Source: Oceanicaulis sp. HLUCCA04
GTDB taxonomy: Bacteria; Pseudomonadota; Alphaproteobacteria; Caulobacterales; Maricaulaceae
Reading direction: 5' to 3'
DNA: 64,000 nt
NCBI GenBank assembly: GCA_001314625.1
Contig: LJSH01000003.1
Coordinates: forward strand, 1 to 64,000
Shown here: positions 29,802 to 39,915 of the stretch, in pieces
Layout of the letters: each line of letters begins with the position of its first letter
Numbering within the stretch: position 1 is the first letter of the stretch
Position numbers and translations under genes: made by a program
Notes under the pieces: generated by a model
What the model saw: the letters and a program-made list of their open reading frames with translations, nothing else
Told to the model about the DNA's origin: nothing
Databases searched by the model: none

Positions 29802-32726
29802 TTACTGGCCGATCAGGGCAAACGGCCCCCAGACACCCGGATGGGCACTGCCCGGTACACTTTCATCCTCCATCAGGGCCAGCACGGCATGGCGGAAGGC
29901 GTTGGCCCGTGTCTCGCCGGCCAGCGCCCGTCTTGCAGTTTCTGCCGTGATGGACGCAGCGGCATCGTCGCGAACCGCCCAGTGGGAAACCAGAAGGCTG
30001 CGTGCGCCGGCGTAGAGGAAAGCCTGCGCCAGCCGGTCTGGCGCTCTGGCTGTGCCGTCTGACGCAAACGTGTTGCACGCCGACAGCACGACCCAGTCGG
30101 CATCAAGCTGGAGCGCGGCAATCTCCGACGCGGTCAGCAGCCCATCGTCAAGCGCGCCGGGATTATCGGGCGGAGTGAAAGCCAGCGCGGGTTCAAACAC
30201 CGTTTCCAGCTCGCCGGAAAGAAGCCCGTGCGTGGCAAAAACCAGCATGCTGGCACGGGCAAGATCGGCCGACTTTACCGCCGTTTCAGTCGCCCACAGG
30301 CCGAGACGGATATCGGCGCGTTGCGGCCCGAATACCCCGGCCAGCTCCTGCAGCTCCACGCGGGCACCGGGCAGCGGTGCCAGCGAGGACAAGGCGCGCA
30401 CGCCGTTAGCGCCGGCATCGCGCGAGACCGCTGCAATGGTGATTGCGTCTGCCTGCGTATCGCCGTCAAAGACCGGCGCCCCAAACCCGATCAGGTAGGG
30501 CTCACGCGGCGTGCGTTCGGCCTGCCCGCCCGTCAGATCGGCGAAGGATGCAAGCGTGGAGACGGCGTGGCTGCGGATCAGCCAGGGCGCATCGCGAAAG
30601 GCCACGTCGCCGGACATGGGCGCGGTGTACTCTGTCGTCAGCAAGACTGGAAACGGGATTGACCGGTACGGGCCGTCGGCCAGAACGAGAAGCTGGTCAT
30701 GGGTTTCGAGCCCGTCGGCGAGACGCGGCGTGAACACACCCGCGTAAAGCGCGTGCGCTGCCGCTGCGGGAAAAGACTGTATCGCGCTTGCCGCCAGTCC
30801 GGCCTCAAGTGACGACCTCAAGGTGGTGACATGGCCTTGCGCGTCTGCACGGCTGACCGCCAACCGGTCCATGATCACGCGGTCATGGGTGATACGCAGG
30901 CTCACGCCGCCACCTTCGGTGAATGCAAAGGCGATCACGCTCTGATCGGGTGTCAGCGCGGCCTGTAAGGTATCCGTACCCACAGTGCTGGCGGTGTTTG
31001 CTGGATCTTCAGCGCCCGGGATTGCCTCCAGGGCCGATCTTGCCTGCGAATAGCTATCGCGAGCCTCGGCCAGCGCTTGCGGGTCAGGCTCGGTGCCGGC
31101 TGACCGGACGCGGACATAATTGTCCTCTGCCCGTCGCAGCGCGCGCCAGCCATCCTGCCTTGCGCGGATGAGGCTGGCAGCGTCCAGACCTTGCGCGCGG
31201 GCGCGCAGCGCATTGGCCTCTGCGGCCAGTGCCAGCCCGGTTGCATGGACATGCTGCATGTAGCGAAGAGCAGCATTGGTATCGTTGGCTGCAAAGGCGA
31301 TGTCGAGTGCGCGGCGGAAGGCGCGGCCACGGCGCATGGCCATGTCGCGCGCATTGTCGACATCAACCAGGCGCAGATCGCTTGCCAGTGCTGCTATGGC
31401 GGCGTCGACTTCCTGCGGGACAAAGCGCATGGCATCGCCAGCGATCGCCGAAATCCAGGCCTCGTCGATAGCCAGTTCATGACGCCGTTCATGGCCTTCG
31501 GGCAGATAGGAGGCAGCCAGAACCCGCGCCTCACCCAGATAGTGAAAGCCCTGCTGCGTGTTGCCGGAAAGCGCCTCAACAGCGGCCAGCTCGGTCAGCA
31601 CGCGCAGCCGGTCCGGGCCGGTAGTGCCAGCCGCGTCCATGACATTGAGAGCCTCCAGCCACTCGGCGCGCGCCGTTTCGAAATCGCCGGTGGCCAGCGC
31701 CGCGTCTGCAGCATTCATCTGCATGCGGGCGGCCTCTACCGACGCGTCGCCTGCCGCATTGCGGTAGATATCGTGTGCCGCCAGGAAAAGCGGCCGCGCT
31801 TCTCTGGCCCGTCCCTGTCCGTACAGCGCGGATCCCAGATTGTTCAGCGTATCGGCAACCTGGGGATGGGCATCGCCCAGACTTTCGCGCCGGGCGCTCA
31901 GCGTCGTGCGCAACAGAGGTTCTGCGGCCTCATACCGTCCCCATGCATTGAGGGCGCCGGCATAGCTGGAGCGGGCAAAGCCGATGAAAGGGTGGCCGGG
32001 CGGCAGATTGGCCTCAAGCTGCTCAGCGGCGTTTCGGGCGAGGTCGGCGGCATCCTCGTAGCGGTAGGCGCGTATCAGGATGGCCGCGAGGCTGACCTGC
32101 GTCATCGCGATATGCGGGTGGCCCTCCTCCAGCACGGCAGAGCGTATATTCAGCGACCGCTCGACCAGCTCGATAGCGCTGTCGATATCGCCGCGTGTGT
32201 TGAGAATTACGCCCAGCTCGAAATAGGAGCGGGCAATCTGGACATGGTTCTCCGGGTAAAGCTCCCGGCGGATCTCCAGCACCCGCCTGTGGGCTGCCTC
32301 CGCTTCGTCCAGCCGGCCGAGCGCACCCAGGATGCTTGCTACATTGCCGAGCGATTGTTCCAGGGCTTCGAGATGGTCCGGCCCGGCCTGCTCGAATATG
32401 TCCGAAGCCTCCTTAAAGCTGGCGAGAGCATCTTCGCGTCCGCCCGCGTAAAATATTGCCGAACCCAGCTGATTGAGAAGGGCTGCGCGGTCCGTCTCCG
32501 CAACACCGTCCAGCTCCCGCGAGGCGTCATAGGCGGCCTGCCACGCGGCTTGCGCGTCGGCGGGTGCCTGCTCCATGTCGACCGCTTGCGCGGCTGCGAT
32601 GAGGGCGCGGACCTCAGTATCGGCGATTGACGGCGCAAGCGGTGTCTCAGTGTCCTGTGCCTGGCTGCAAGGCGCTTGCAAAAGTGCCAGCGCAAGCACC
32701 AGCGCTGCGATAATGATGCGATACAA
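29802..32726 (-). CDS. exported TPR-CHAT (caspase-like) protein, large
   Basis: A 974-residue protein: signal peptide (YRIIIAALVLALALLQAPCS), about ten tetratricopeptide repeats over residues 40-480 (for example LNNLGSALYGQGRAREARPL), a helical linker, and a C-terminal CHAT domain. The caspase-type dyad is His833 in FATHGLL and Cys884 in VVLSACNT. CHAT proteases include separase-like and TPR-CHAT enzymes that cleave specific partner proteins. Export would make this a periplasmic or surface protease, and Cys9-18 of the signal region could also serve as a lipobox. The start is TTG at 32726 behind GGAGGG. It is divergent from the alpha/beta hydrolase at 32931, with a shared 17-bp motif between them. 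Confidence 0.88.
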   Translation of the reverse strand: MYRIIIAALVLALALLQAPCSQAQDTETPLAPSIADTEVRALIAAAQAVDMEQAPADAQAAWQAAYDASRELDGVAETDRAALLNQLGSAIFYAGGREDALASFKEASDIFEQAGPDHLEALEQSLGNVASILGALGRLDEAEAAHRRVLEIRRELYPENHVQIARSYFELGVILNTRGDIDSAIELVERSLNIRSAVLEEGHPHIAMTQVSLAAILIRAYRYEDAADLARNAAEQLEANLPPGHPFIGFARSSYAGALNAWGRYEAAEPLLRTTLSARRESLGDAHPQVADTLNNLGSALYGQGRAREARPLFLAAHDIYRNAAGDASVEAARMQMNAADAALATGDFETARAEWLEALNVMDAAGTTGPDRLRVLTELAAVEALSGNTQQGFHYLGEARVLAASYLPEGHERRHELAIDEAWISAIAGDAMRFVPQEVDAAIAALASDLRLVDVDNARDMAMRRGRAFRRALDIAFAANDTNAALRYMQHVHATGLALAAEANALRARAQGLDAASLIRARQDGWRALRRAEDNYVRVRSAGTEPDPQALAEARDSYSQARSALEAIPGAEDPANTASTVGTDTLQAALTPDQSVIAFAFTEGGGVSLRITHDRVIMDRLAVSRADAQGHVTTLRSSLEAGLAASAIQSFPAAAAHALYAGVFTPRLADGLETHDQLLVLADGPYRSIPFPVLLTTEYTAPMSGDVAFRDAPWLIRSHAVSTLASFADLTGGQAERTPREPYLIGFGAPVFDGDTQADAITIAAVSRDAGANGVRALSSLAPLPGARVELQELAGVFGPQRADIRLGLWATETAVKSADLARASMLVFATHGLLSGELETVFEPALAFTPPDNPGALDDGLLTASEIAALQLDADWVVLSACNTFASDGTARAPDRLAQAFLYAGARSLLVSHWAVRDDAAASITAETARRALAGETRANAFRHAVLALMEDESVPGSAHPGVWGPFALIGQ

Positions 32727-32814
32727 AACGGTGACCCTCCCCCGTGGCTATCCGCGTGTTGACGCATGATTGCCCGGCGCAGGCGCGCTGGCAAACCTTG
32801 TGCGTTACAACCGG

Positions 32815-32831
32815 CTGACAATAGCAGACAG
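32815..32831. promoter_or_regulatory. putative response-regulator site, CTGACAATAGCAGACAG (site A)
   Basis: Two GACA half-sites ten bases apart. The element matches 14 of 17 bases of site B at 42323-42339. It lies between the divergent CHAT gene (start 32726) and the hydrolase gene (start 32931). Confidence 0.5.
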
Positions 32832-32930
32832 GCTTGGCGCAAAAGCGTTTATGGGGCTTGTACGCGCTCGACAGGAGCGCCCTGCTGCCGCAAAGTCCGA
32901 TGCCGCTTCGGGCGTGGACGGGAGTGACCC

Positions 32931-34664
32931 ATGCAGATGAGAACGCTTGGCTTTTGTCTGACTGCCGTGGCCGCTCTGGCCTGCCATGGCCATGCTCGAG
33001 CCCAGAGCTGCGAGCTTGATCCCGATCGCGTCGAGGCGATTGATCTTGATGCGCTGGAGTTGAATCTGTCCGAACAGATCGCCTTCTATTTCGATCTGGC
33101 TGACTGGCGGAACAGCTGCGGTGATCCTGATGCCGCGCGCGCAGCCTATGCACAGGCGCGAAGCCTCATCGAGACGGCGCAGGAGTTTGAAGGCGCGTGG
33201 GCGCACGGGCTTATTGGCGAAGCGCGCATGGAGGCCGGGCAAGGCCGGTTTGAGCGCGCGCGCGAGATACTGGACGAGGCGGACGCGGTGCTGATTGAGG
33301 CCGGGGCATCGCAGGCACGCGATTTTCTGTTCCTGATGGAAACGGCGGCCGAGGTGGAAGCAGCCGCTGCGGCAGCAGGTGAGATAAACAGCCTGCCGCA
33401 GGTCGAGGCCGAGCTGGCCGTACTGCAGACCCGGGCGCAGCGCGAGGAGGACGAGGCCCTGACGCGCGATCCTGATGCCGGCGCCAATGCTGACCATGTT
33501 ATTGTCCCGGTTTTCTACGGCACGAACCGCGTGCGCACGGGATCTGCGGATCCGAATGCCTTTTACGGGCCGGTCTCCGCCCCGCTGGACCTTGGCGTGG
33601 TGACCGTCTCCGTGCCGCGCAATCGTGAAGTCGGATCCATCCCGCGCCGCGACGAGTATCCCGGTGATCTGGACCAGTATCGCGGCGACTATTTCATTCT
33701 CGAGCGCGTTGAACCTTTCGCAGACGACTACGCCTTCACCGATGCGCTGGGCGAGGCGATGGATGCGTCGCAGCGCCGTGAGCTGCTGGTCTTCATCCAC
33801 GGGTTCAATTCCGATTTCAGGGGCGCGGCCGAACGCGCCGCGCAGCTGGCCGTCGATCTGGAGATTGACGGCGTGCCTGCGCTGTACTCCTGGCCGTCGC
33901 GCGGTTCGCTGCTGGGCTATTTCGCCGACGGGCGTGAGGTGAATGACGCCAATGTCAGCGATCTGGTCGACTATCTCTACCTGTTGATGAACGGGGCCAA
34001 TGCCGACCGCATCCATATCGTGGCGCATTCCATGGGTAATCGCTTCCTCGCCCGTGCCCTGGAGGAGCTGGCACAAACCTATCCTGACCCGCCCGCGCCG
34101 CTGTTTGATCAGGTGGTCTGGGCGTCGCCCGATGTCGATGCCTCGGAGTTCATGGAGCTGATGCCGCAGGTAGATCATCTGGCCGCCGGGATGACACTTT
34201 ATGCCTCGGGCGCTGACCGTGCGCTGCTTCTGTCGCGCCGGATCAATGGCGGCAACCCGCGCGCCGGCGATTCCAGTCCGCCCTATCCGGTAGTGGTCGA
34301 GGGCCTCAGCACGGTCGACACGACGGCGGCCGGTGGCAGGGGGCTGGGCCATTCAGACTATGCTGGCCCGGCCATGGACGATTTTCGCGCCCTGATCTGG
34401 CTGTCGCTCAGCCCGGAGGAGCGCTGCATCCTGCAGACCAATACCGGCCAGTTCGGCCAGTTCTATGCGGTGGATCCCGGCACCGGCGGCGCGTGTGAGC
34501 CCGATGTCTTCAAGTACTCGATCACGGCTCTGCGGCGCAGCGGCGAAGACGGGGAGCCGCTGGAACTGTTGCAAAGTGCGGTTGCCATGCCAGGCGCAGC
34601 GATTGCCGGCCGGCTGGACGATGTCCGCCAGCTGATCACCCGGCTGGCGGCGGTCGGCGGGTAG
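32931..34664 (+). CDS. exported alpha/beta hydrolase (DUF900-like) with N-terminal TPR-like region
   Basis: A 577-residue protein. It has a signal peptide (RTLGFCLTAVAALACHGHARA), then a helical TPR-like segment over residues 60-130 (AARAAYAQARSLIETAQ, ERAREILDEADAVLIEAG). A DUF900-type alpha/beta hydrolase follows, beginning VPVFYGTNRVRTG. The oxyanion and strand region LLVFIHGFNSDF and the nucleophile elbow IVAHSMGNRF (Ser367) are clear; ALYSWPSRGSLLGY is typical of the family. Lipase, esterase or peptidase activity cannot be distinguished. It is in the middle of the caspase-like cluster and ends seven bases from the convergent second CHAT gene. The ATG at 32931 has GGGAG upstream; ATG 32937 is an alternative. 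Confidence 0.85.
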   Translation: MQMRTLGFCLTAVAALACHGHARAQSCELDPDRVEAIDLDALELNLSEQIAFYFDLADWRNSCGDPDAARAAYAQARSLIETAQEFEGAWAHGLIGEARMEAGQGRFERAREILDEADAVLIEAGASQARDFLFLMETAAEVEAAAAAAGEINSLPQVEAELAVLQTRAQREEDEALTRDPDAGANADHVIVPVFYGTNRVRTGSADPNAFYGPVSAPLDLGVVTVSVPRNREVGSIPRRDEYPGDLDQYRGDYFILERVEPFADDYAFTDALGEAMDASQRRELLVFIHGFNSDFRGAAERAAQLAVDLEIDGVPALYSWPSRGSLLGYFADGREVNDANVSDLVDYLYLLMNGANADRIHIVAHSMGNRFLARALEELAQTYPDPPAPLFDQVVWASPDVDASEFMELMPQVDHLAAGMTLYASGADRALLLSRRINGGNPRAGDSSPPYPVVVEGLSTVDTTAAGGRGLGHSDYAGPAMDDFRALIWLSLSPEERCILQTNTGQFGQFYAVDPGTGGACEPDVFKYSITALRRSGEDGEPLELLQSAVAMPGAAIAGRLDDVRQLITRLAAVGG

Positions 34665-34671
34665 CCGCACC

Positions 34672-36438
34672 TTACTCGGCCGGACGGTTCTGACCTACCA
34701 GCACGAAGGGCGCCCACATGGCCGGATGGGCAAATTCGGGATCATCCATCATCGACATCATGGACTGGCGCAGGGCCTCCGCGCGGCCAGCGTCCGGGTT
34801 TGCGTTCATGGCTGACAGCGTGCCGGTGGTGATCCGGCGGGCCGCGGCGTCGTCCACTACCCAGTGGGACACCAGCAGCGCACGGGCACCCGCGTAGAAA
34901 AACGCGCTGGCAAGGCCGGACAGGCTCTCTGCGCCAGCCCCGCCCGGAGCTGCCGTATTGCAGGCCGACAGGATCACCCAGTCGGCATCGAGCGTCAGGC
35001 CGCGCGCGATTTCCGACGCGGTCAGAAGTCCGTCATCTCCGTCACTGGCCTCAGCTGGCGGGGTGAGCACAAGGGCCGGCTCAGTCAGGCCGGGCAGTTC
35101 GTCCGCGATCAGCCCGTGCGTGGCAAACGCAATAACTTGCCGGTTTTGCAAGTCTGCAACGGTTCGCAAATTGGTCTCGGTGGCAGCGTCTCCGATCAGC
35201 AGGTCGCGCGTGGACTGCGCGCCAAAGGCTTCGGCCAGAGCGACAAGCTCGGGCCTTGTGTTGGGTAGCGCGCTGAGCGCCCGCACCGCCTCGACATCGG
35301 CCAGGAACACGCCATCGCCCGAGGCACTGGCATTGAACACGCCGCGAGTGCCGCCGCCGCGTTGCCCACCGCCACCCTGGCTAGCCGGCGCGCGCTCACA
35401 GCCCGCTCCCGATCTTGAACCGATGCACGGATCGCCCACGCCGAGGAACGGCCCGCTGGCCCGGCTTGCCCCGAACCGCGAGAGCGAGCGCAAAGAGGCT
35501 GGTGAAGGCAGGACGGTCATGGCGTGGCGGCGGCCGAGCCATGCGGTCTGGCGCAGCGCGTCGGTATCAGTATCCGCGCCCGCAGGGGCCTCGGTGACCA
35601 GCAGCGCCAGCGGCAGGCTGGAAAGCGCGCCGGACGGCACCGCATAGACATGTGACTTGCCGCCCAGACGGCTTTCGACCGGGGCCAGCAGTTGCTGGTA
35701 GAGCGTAAATGCTGCCTGCCGGTCGAAAACGGGCAGACCCGTTGATCCGGCGCTGGCCTGCACGGCCACCGCATTCCATGGCCCGCGTCCGTGATTGAGA
35801 TCAACGCCCTGGCGGAGCAGATCGACCGCCTCGCCCAGCTCGCTGGCCGTGATTTCCACGCGGGCCCAGTCAATACCGTCCCGGTCAATCGCGAACACAA
35901 AGGTGGAGCGGTCTCCGGCCAGTATCAGGATCAGCGCTTCATCGGCGCGCAAAAGCGCTTGGGTTGCCTCGACCGACAGAGGCTGCGGACTTGTCAGTTC
36001 GGCGTATTCGGGAAAGTCGCGTGAAAGTGCGGCATCAATCTCGCCAAGACGGGCAGAGGCGGTGTCGAGCGCGGTGCGCGCTGCGGTGCTGGCTTCCTCG
36101 CGTGAGGCTGCATCGCCGATAGCCAGCGCCTCATAGAGGCGGCGTTCAGCGGCGCTGCGCTGGTCGGCAATACGGCGGCGTTCAGCGACCAGCAGGCCCA
36201 GCGCATCGTCGCTGGAGGCAAAGCGCGCGCCGACCTGTGAGAGGGCGCGGGCGGCAGACGTCTGGATCGCCCATTGGGCGGCCCAATACCCTTCCGCCCG
36301 CAGGCATTCATATTCCATCGAGCCTTCGCGGCAAGCTTCGGAACCTTGAGCGAATGTGGTGCTGCCCAGAGCGGCACCGGCAAGGCAAGTGGACGCCAAC
36401 AGGGTGCAGGCAATCGCGGAGATAGGGCGCGTGAACAT
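34672..36438 (-). CDS. exported CHAT (caspase-like) protein, short
   Basis: A 588-residue protein with a signal peptide (FTRPISAIACTLLASTCLAG, mature part from about GSTTFAQG). It has a helical, Ala-rich central part and a C-terminal CHAT domain with His441 in FATHGLI and Cys493 in VILSACNT. TPRs are not evident; the upstream TPR genes may supply that function. The C-terminal core (LLTASEIARGLTLDADWVIL, ARALLVSHWVVDDAAAR) is closely similar to the larger CHAT protein at 29802. A Gly/Cys-rich insert (GVGDPCIGSRSGAGCE) precedes the His motif. It is the last gene of the metacaspase-TPR-TPR-CHAT operon. The start at 36438 follows GAAGGATAAGCCG. Confidence 0.87.
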   Translation of the reverse strand: MFTRPISAIACTLLASTCLAGAALGSTTFAQGSEACREGSMEYECLRAEGYWAAQWAIQTSAARALSQVGARFASSDDALGLLVAERRRIADQRSAAERRLYEALAIGDAASREEASTAARTALDTASARLGEIDAALSRDFPEYAELTSPQPLSVEATQALLRADEALILILAGDRSTFVFAIDRDGIDWARVEITASELGEAVDLLRQGVDLNHGRGPWNAVAVQASAGSTGLPVFDRQAAFTLYQQLLAPVESRLGGKSHVYAVPSGALSSLPLALLVTEAPAGADTDTDALRQTAWLGRRHAMTVLPSPASLRSLSRFGASRASGPFLGVGDPCIGSRSGAGCERAPASQGGGGQRGGGTRGVFNASASGDGVFLADVEAVRALSALPNTRPELVALAEAFGAQSTRDLLIGDAATETNLRTVADLQNRQVIAFATHGLIADELPGLTEPALVLTPPAEASDGDDGLLTASEIARGLTLDADWVILSACNTAAPGGAGAESLSGLASAFFYAGARALLVSHWVVDDAAARRITTGTLSAMNANPDAGRAEALRQSMMSMMDDPEFAHPAMWAPFVLVGQNRPAE

Positions 36439-36442
36439 CGGC

Positions 36443-38446
36443 TTATCCTTCATGATGGGCGGCGGCCCATGCCGCTTCGGTATGGAGCTGGAACATGTCA
36501 TTGCGGCGCACGACCAGCGCGGAAAGGGCAGCGTCGCCTGCCGTCGACTGACCCGCGCTGACCGCAGCGTTCACGATGGAGCGCGATGCGGTGCGGTAAA
36601 GCTGCAACGCCTCACCGGGGCGGTTCATGTGACGCAGATAGAGCCAGGCCAGGTTGGCCCGCGCGACAAGCAGGGCCGTGTGTGTTTCCGGGATCTGGCC
36701 GGGTAGCCCGTCCAGCCCGTCGCGCATCAGGCGCTCGGCACCCTCATGGTCTCCGGCCAGACCGAGTGTCGTTCCGGCATTGGCAAAGGCGCGCACGGCT
36801 TCGGGGTGGTTTGCGCCCAAGGCTTCGCGATAAAGGTCAAGCGCGCGCGTCTGCAGGCCGGCGGCTTCGTCCAGACGTCCCTGCACCCGCACTGATCCTG
36901 CGAGGTTTTCAAGGCTCATGGCAATGCTGAGCGGCTGACCGCTGCGCTCGGCTTCTTCCAGCGAGGCGCGGTAGAGCGCTTCTGCCTCGGAAAGACGGCC
37001 CAGCATACGCAGACTGCCGGCCAGATTGCTTTCCAGAGCCGCGACAATGCTCCCGCGCTCCTGCTCTGGCAGAGCGGCAGCCTCTGACAGGGCGCGCAGT
37101 TGCAGGTTTTCTGCCTCCGCATAGCGGGCCTGGTCGAACAGGGCTGATGCCAGGAAGCTGATCGCGGAGATAGCCTCGTGTGCGCCCGGTCCGAAGGCGG
37201 TCTCGCTCTCGGTAAGCGCCTGGCGTAATACGGTCTCCGCCTCGCTGGCACGTCCGGCCATCTGCAAGGCGCGGCCGAGGCGCTGGCGCAGAAGCGCGAT
37301 ATGGCGCGGATTGGATGCGGCGGCGGCTTCCAGCGCACGCAGGGCTTCTTGCTGGAAGCCGATGGCATCCTCGTAGCGGCCAAGGTCAAGATAGGCCTGC
37401 CCGAGGCCGCTCACCGTATCGGCGCTCTGCGATGCGCCTTCTCCGTAGGCCGCCACTTCGATTTCCAGCGCGCTTTCAAGCAGCGGATGCGCCTCTGCCG
37501 GGCGTCCGAGCGAGAGATAGGCGCTGGCCAGATTGCCCATCGCCGCTGCGGTGTTCGGGTGGTCGTCACCGAACGTGGCACGCATGCGTTCCACCACCGA
37601 CTGGTAGCCGGCAAGGGCTGCTTCCGGTCCACCCTGACGGCGCCGCACCGATGTCAGATTGTTCTCCACGACTGCCAGATAACGGTGCGTGGGCGAGATC
37701 GCCTCGAATATGGCCCGGGCGCGGGCCAGCGCGTTTTCGGCCTCGGCGAGGCGGTCTGTCTGAGTGTAGACCTCGCCCAGATTGACCCATGACACACCGG
37801 CCGCTTCGCTGTTCCCGGTTCCTGCCGCCTCGTGGGCTTGCAGCACATCGAGGAAGCCCTGTTCGGCGCGCGCGTAATCGCCCGCCTGGTAGGCGCTCAC
37901 GGCAGCATCGTTGAGGGTTGTGAGTGAGGCACCGGCCGCGCCGCTGGCACTATCTGACGGCTGTGCTTGCCGGGGCGCTGCTGGCTGCGCTGCGCCTGCA
38001 GGCGCGCCGGGAGCCTGCCGGCTTCGGGCCATGGCAATCGCGCTCTGGATGCCCGGACGGCGGGCATTGCCCGGATCGACACCGGCCAGAATCTCGTCAG
38101 CGATTTCGAGCACCTCAAGGGCTTCGCTGAACCGGCCCTGGCCCAGCATCGCCATGCCCATGTTGGCGCCCGCCACCGCGCTGGCCGGATGCTCAAGCCC
38201 CAGATGGCGGTGATAGATCAGGAAGGCAGCCTCGAACTCGCGCGTCGCGGTGGCGAAGTCCTGTTGCTGGAAGGCAGCCGCCCCGGCGTTGTTGTGGCGC
38301 TCGACCCGGGCGATGGCGTCGGGCGGAATGCTGGCCTGACGGCTGGCGGCAGGGGCTGGAGACGGGTCCGCGCCCGGTGCCTTCTGGGCGTTCGCGGCGC
38401 CAGGGAGCGCCAGCAACAGGGCGGTGATGAGAATGGATGCGCGCAT
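36443..38446 (-). CDS. exported tetratricopeptide-repeat protein (TPR protein 1)
   Basis: A 667-residue protein: signal peptide RASILITALLLALPGAANA, mature start QKAPG, an Ala/Pro/Gln-rich linker near residues 135-165, and about ten TPR or TPR-like repeats (for example LASAYLSLGRPAEAHPLLES and LGQAYLDLGRYEDAIGFQQE). No catalytic motif was seen. It probably acts as a substrate-recognition or scaffold partner for the CHAT protein that follows. The signal/mature junction (AQKAPG) and the start-codon context are shared with the upstream TPR protein, which indicates duplication. The C-terminal Glu-Gly codons form the ribosome site for the CHAT gene four bases downstream. Confidence 0.88.
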   Translation of the reverse strand: MRASILITALLLALPGAANAQKAPGADPSPAPAASRQASIPPDAIARVERHNNAGAAAFQQQDFATATREFEAAFLIYHRHLGLEHPASAVAGANMGMAMLGQGRFSEALEVLEIADEILAGVDPGNARRPGIQSAIAMARSRQAPGAPAGAAQPAAPRQAQPSDSASGAAGASLTTLNDAAVSAYQAGDYARAEQGFLDVLQAHEAAGTGNSEAAGVSWVNLGEVYTQTDRLAEAENALARARAIFEAISPTHRYLAVVENNLTSVRRRQGGPEAALAGYQSVVERMRATFGDDHPNTAAAMGNLASAYLSLGRPAEAHPLLESALEIEVAAYGEGASQSADTVSGLGQAYLDLGRYEDAIGFQQEALRALEAAAASNPRHIALLRQRLGRALQMAGRASEAETVLRQALTESETAFGPGAHEAISAISFLASALFDQARYAEAENLQLRALSEAAALPEQERGSIVAALESNLAGSLRMLGRLSEAEALYRASLEEAERSGQPLSIAMSLENLAGSVRVQGRLDEAAGLQTRALDLYREALGANHPEAVRAFANAGTTLGLAGDHEGAERLMRDGLDGLPGQIPETHTALLVARANLAWLYLRHMNRPGEALQLYRTASRSIVNAAVSAGQSTAGDAALSALVVRRNDMFQLHTEAAWAAAHHEG

Positions 38447-38450
38447 CAGC

Positions 38451-39911
38451 CTAACCTTCCGCGTCCCGGGCCGCCGCCCAAAGGGCGTCAACATGAGTGG
38501 TGAGGGCGTTCAGAGTCAGCTCGTCTGACAGATCATTCTGGCCATCGGAGATTCGTGAAAAGATAGGTGCTGCGGCGGTCCGAGTGACGGCGAGCGCGCG
38601 CGCCGGCGCCGTTTCACCTTGTAGCAGGAACCGGGCAAGCCGGGTGCGGGCGCGTACGGCGTGGGCATGCTCAGGGCTCAGCGCCGCGTCATAGGCTGTG
38701 ATGGCAGTTTCAAGATCGCGCTGCACCGCGTTGTCCGCGCCAAGAGTGATACTGGCGATGGCGGCCCCCTCCAGTGAGAGCGCGGTCTGAGGATGGGCAG
38801 CGCCGAGCAAGTCCTCAAAGAGACGGTAGTTTTCCCGGTGCAACGTTTGCGCCTCGCTCATCCGCCCCTGGTCAGCCACATAGCTCGCCAGATTGAAGCG
38901 GACCTGCAAGGCATCATGGGAGCCCGCGCCGCTCGTTCGAGACAAGATAGTCAGCGCTTGCCGGGTGAGAGCTTCGGCCCGGGCAAGGCCGTTCGGACCG
39001 AGCTCAGCCTCGGCGATGGCCATTATGTTGAGCGCGCGAGCGGCCTGCAGATCGGCTTGCCCGCGCCTTTCATAGATGGTCCATGCGCGGCCAGCGAGCA
39101 TCCGCGCCTGATCGAACTCGCCCTGATGAACCCGGCCCATCGCCAGGTCGAGCAGGCTCGCAAGCGCCACCGCGGAATCCGGCCCGGCCTGGAGCGCGGA
39201 TTCTTCGAGATTGCGCAAGTAGAGTTCGATCATGTCATCATGGCGTCGCGTTTCCCGCAGGACATCCGCCAGCACCCATCTTGCGCGATAGGTTCGGTTA
39301 AAATCCGGCGGCTGAAGCGCCGAAGCGTCGTGCACCAGTGAACGCGCCAGCGTTTCAGCTTCCTCCACCCTCGCCTGACGGCTTAGGATCATGGCTGTCT
39401 CGAGACGGTAGTCCAACGCCTCGCGTGAGCGAGCGCCAAAGCGCTGCCGGGCGTATTCGTAGAGTAATTCATAAAGCTCGAGCGCGTTGGCATAGTCGCC
39501 AAGACGGGCTTTCAAACGGGCCTCAATCTCCGCGGCTTCTATGAATAGAGGCAATAATTGCGGGTCACGGGCCTGGCGGACAATCCGGTCGGTGATGGCG
39601 GATGCGTCGGCATAACGATGACCTCCTTCCAGCGACAAGGCGTAATCCAGCTGCACCCGCAGCGTTGCCGGATGGCCTTGCCCAAGCGTCTCGGCAATCA
39701 ACTGGGAGGAGCGCTCAAGCGGCGCCAGCGCATCAGCGAAGCGCCCCGCAGCGTGATGCGCTATACCTTCCGCGTGCAGCCGGACTGCCTCATCTGCGGC
39801 TGGCTGCACACCCTGGCTGGCAGGGCGGCTTTCTCCGGGGGCTTTCTGGGCTTCCGCCATCCCAGGCGCCGTCAGCAGCAGGGTGGCCGTCAAAGCAAGG
39901 GTAGAGCGCAT
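38451..39911 (-). CDS. exported tetratricopeptide-repeat protein (TPR protein 2)
   Basis: A 486-residue protein with signal peptide RSTLALTATLLLTAPGMAEA and mature start QKAPGES. Degenerate TPR helices run through most of the chain (HHAAGRFADALAPLERSSQL, QGRMSEAQTLHRENYRLFED). No catalytic residues were recognised. It is a shorter paralogue of TPR protein 1. The intergenic sequence before its start (GGAAGGTTAGGCTGATGCG) is identical to that before TPR protein 1. It lies second in the operon, four bases after the metacaspase stop, and ends with the same Glu-Gly pair. Confidence 0.85.
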   Translation of the reverse strand: MRSTLALTATLLLTAPGMAEAQKAPGESRPASQGVQPAADEAVRLHAEGIAHHAAGRFADALAPLERSSQLIAETLGQGHPATLRVQLDYALSLEGGHRYADASAITDRIVRQARDPQLLPLFIEAAEIEARLKARLGDYANALELYELLYEYARQRFGARSREALDYRLETAMILSRQARVEEAETLARSLVHDASALQPPDFNRTYRARWVLADVLRETRRHDDMIELYLRNLEESALQAGPDSAVALASLLDLAMGRVHQGEFDQARMLAGRAWTIYERRGQADLQAARALNIMAIAEAELGPNGLARAEALTRQALTILSRTSGAGSHDALQVRFNLASYVADQGRMSEAQTLHRENYRLFEDLLGAAHPQTALSLEGAAIASITLGADNAVQRDLETAITAYDAALSPEHAHAVRARTRLARFLLQGETAPARALAVTRTAAAPIFSRISDGQNDLSDELTLNALTTHVDALWAAARDAEG

Positions 39912-39915
39912 CAGC

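Noticed and set aside
31191-34352. Long frames antisense to the CHAT gene (31191-32630) and the hydrolase gene (32805-34352)
   Set aside because: High-GC codon-position shadows: no recognisable domain, and both cover well-supported genes.
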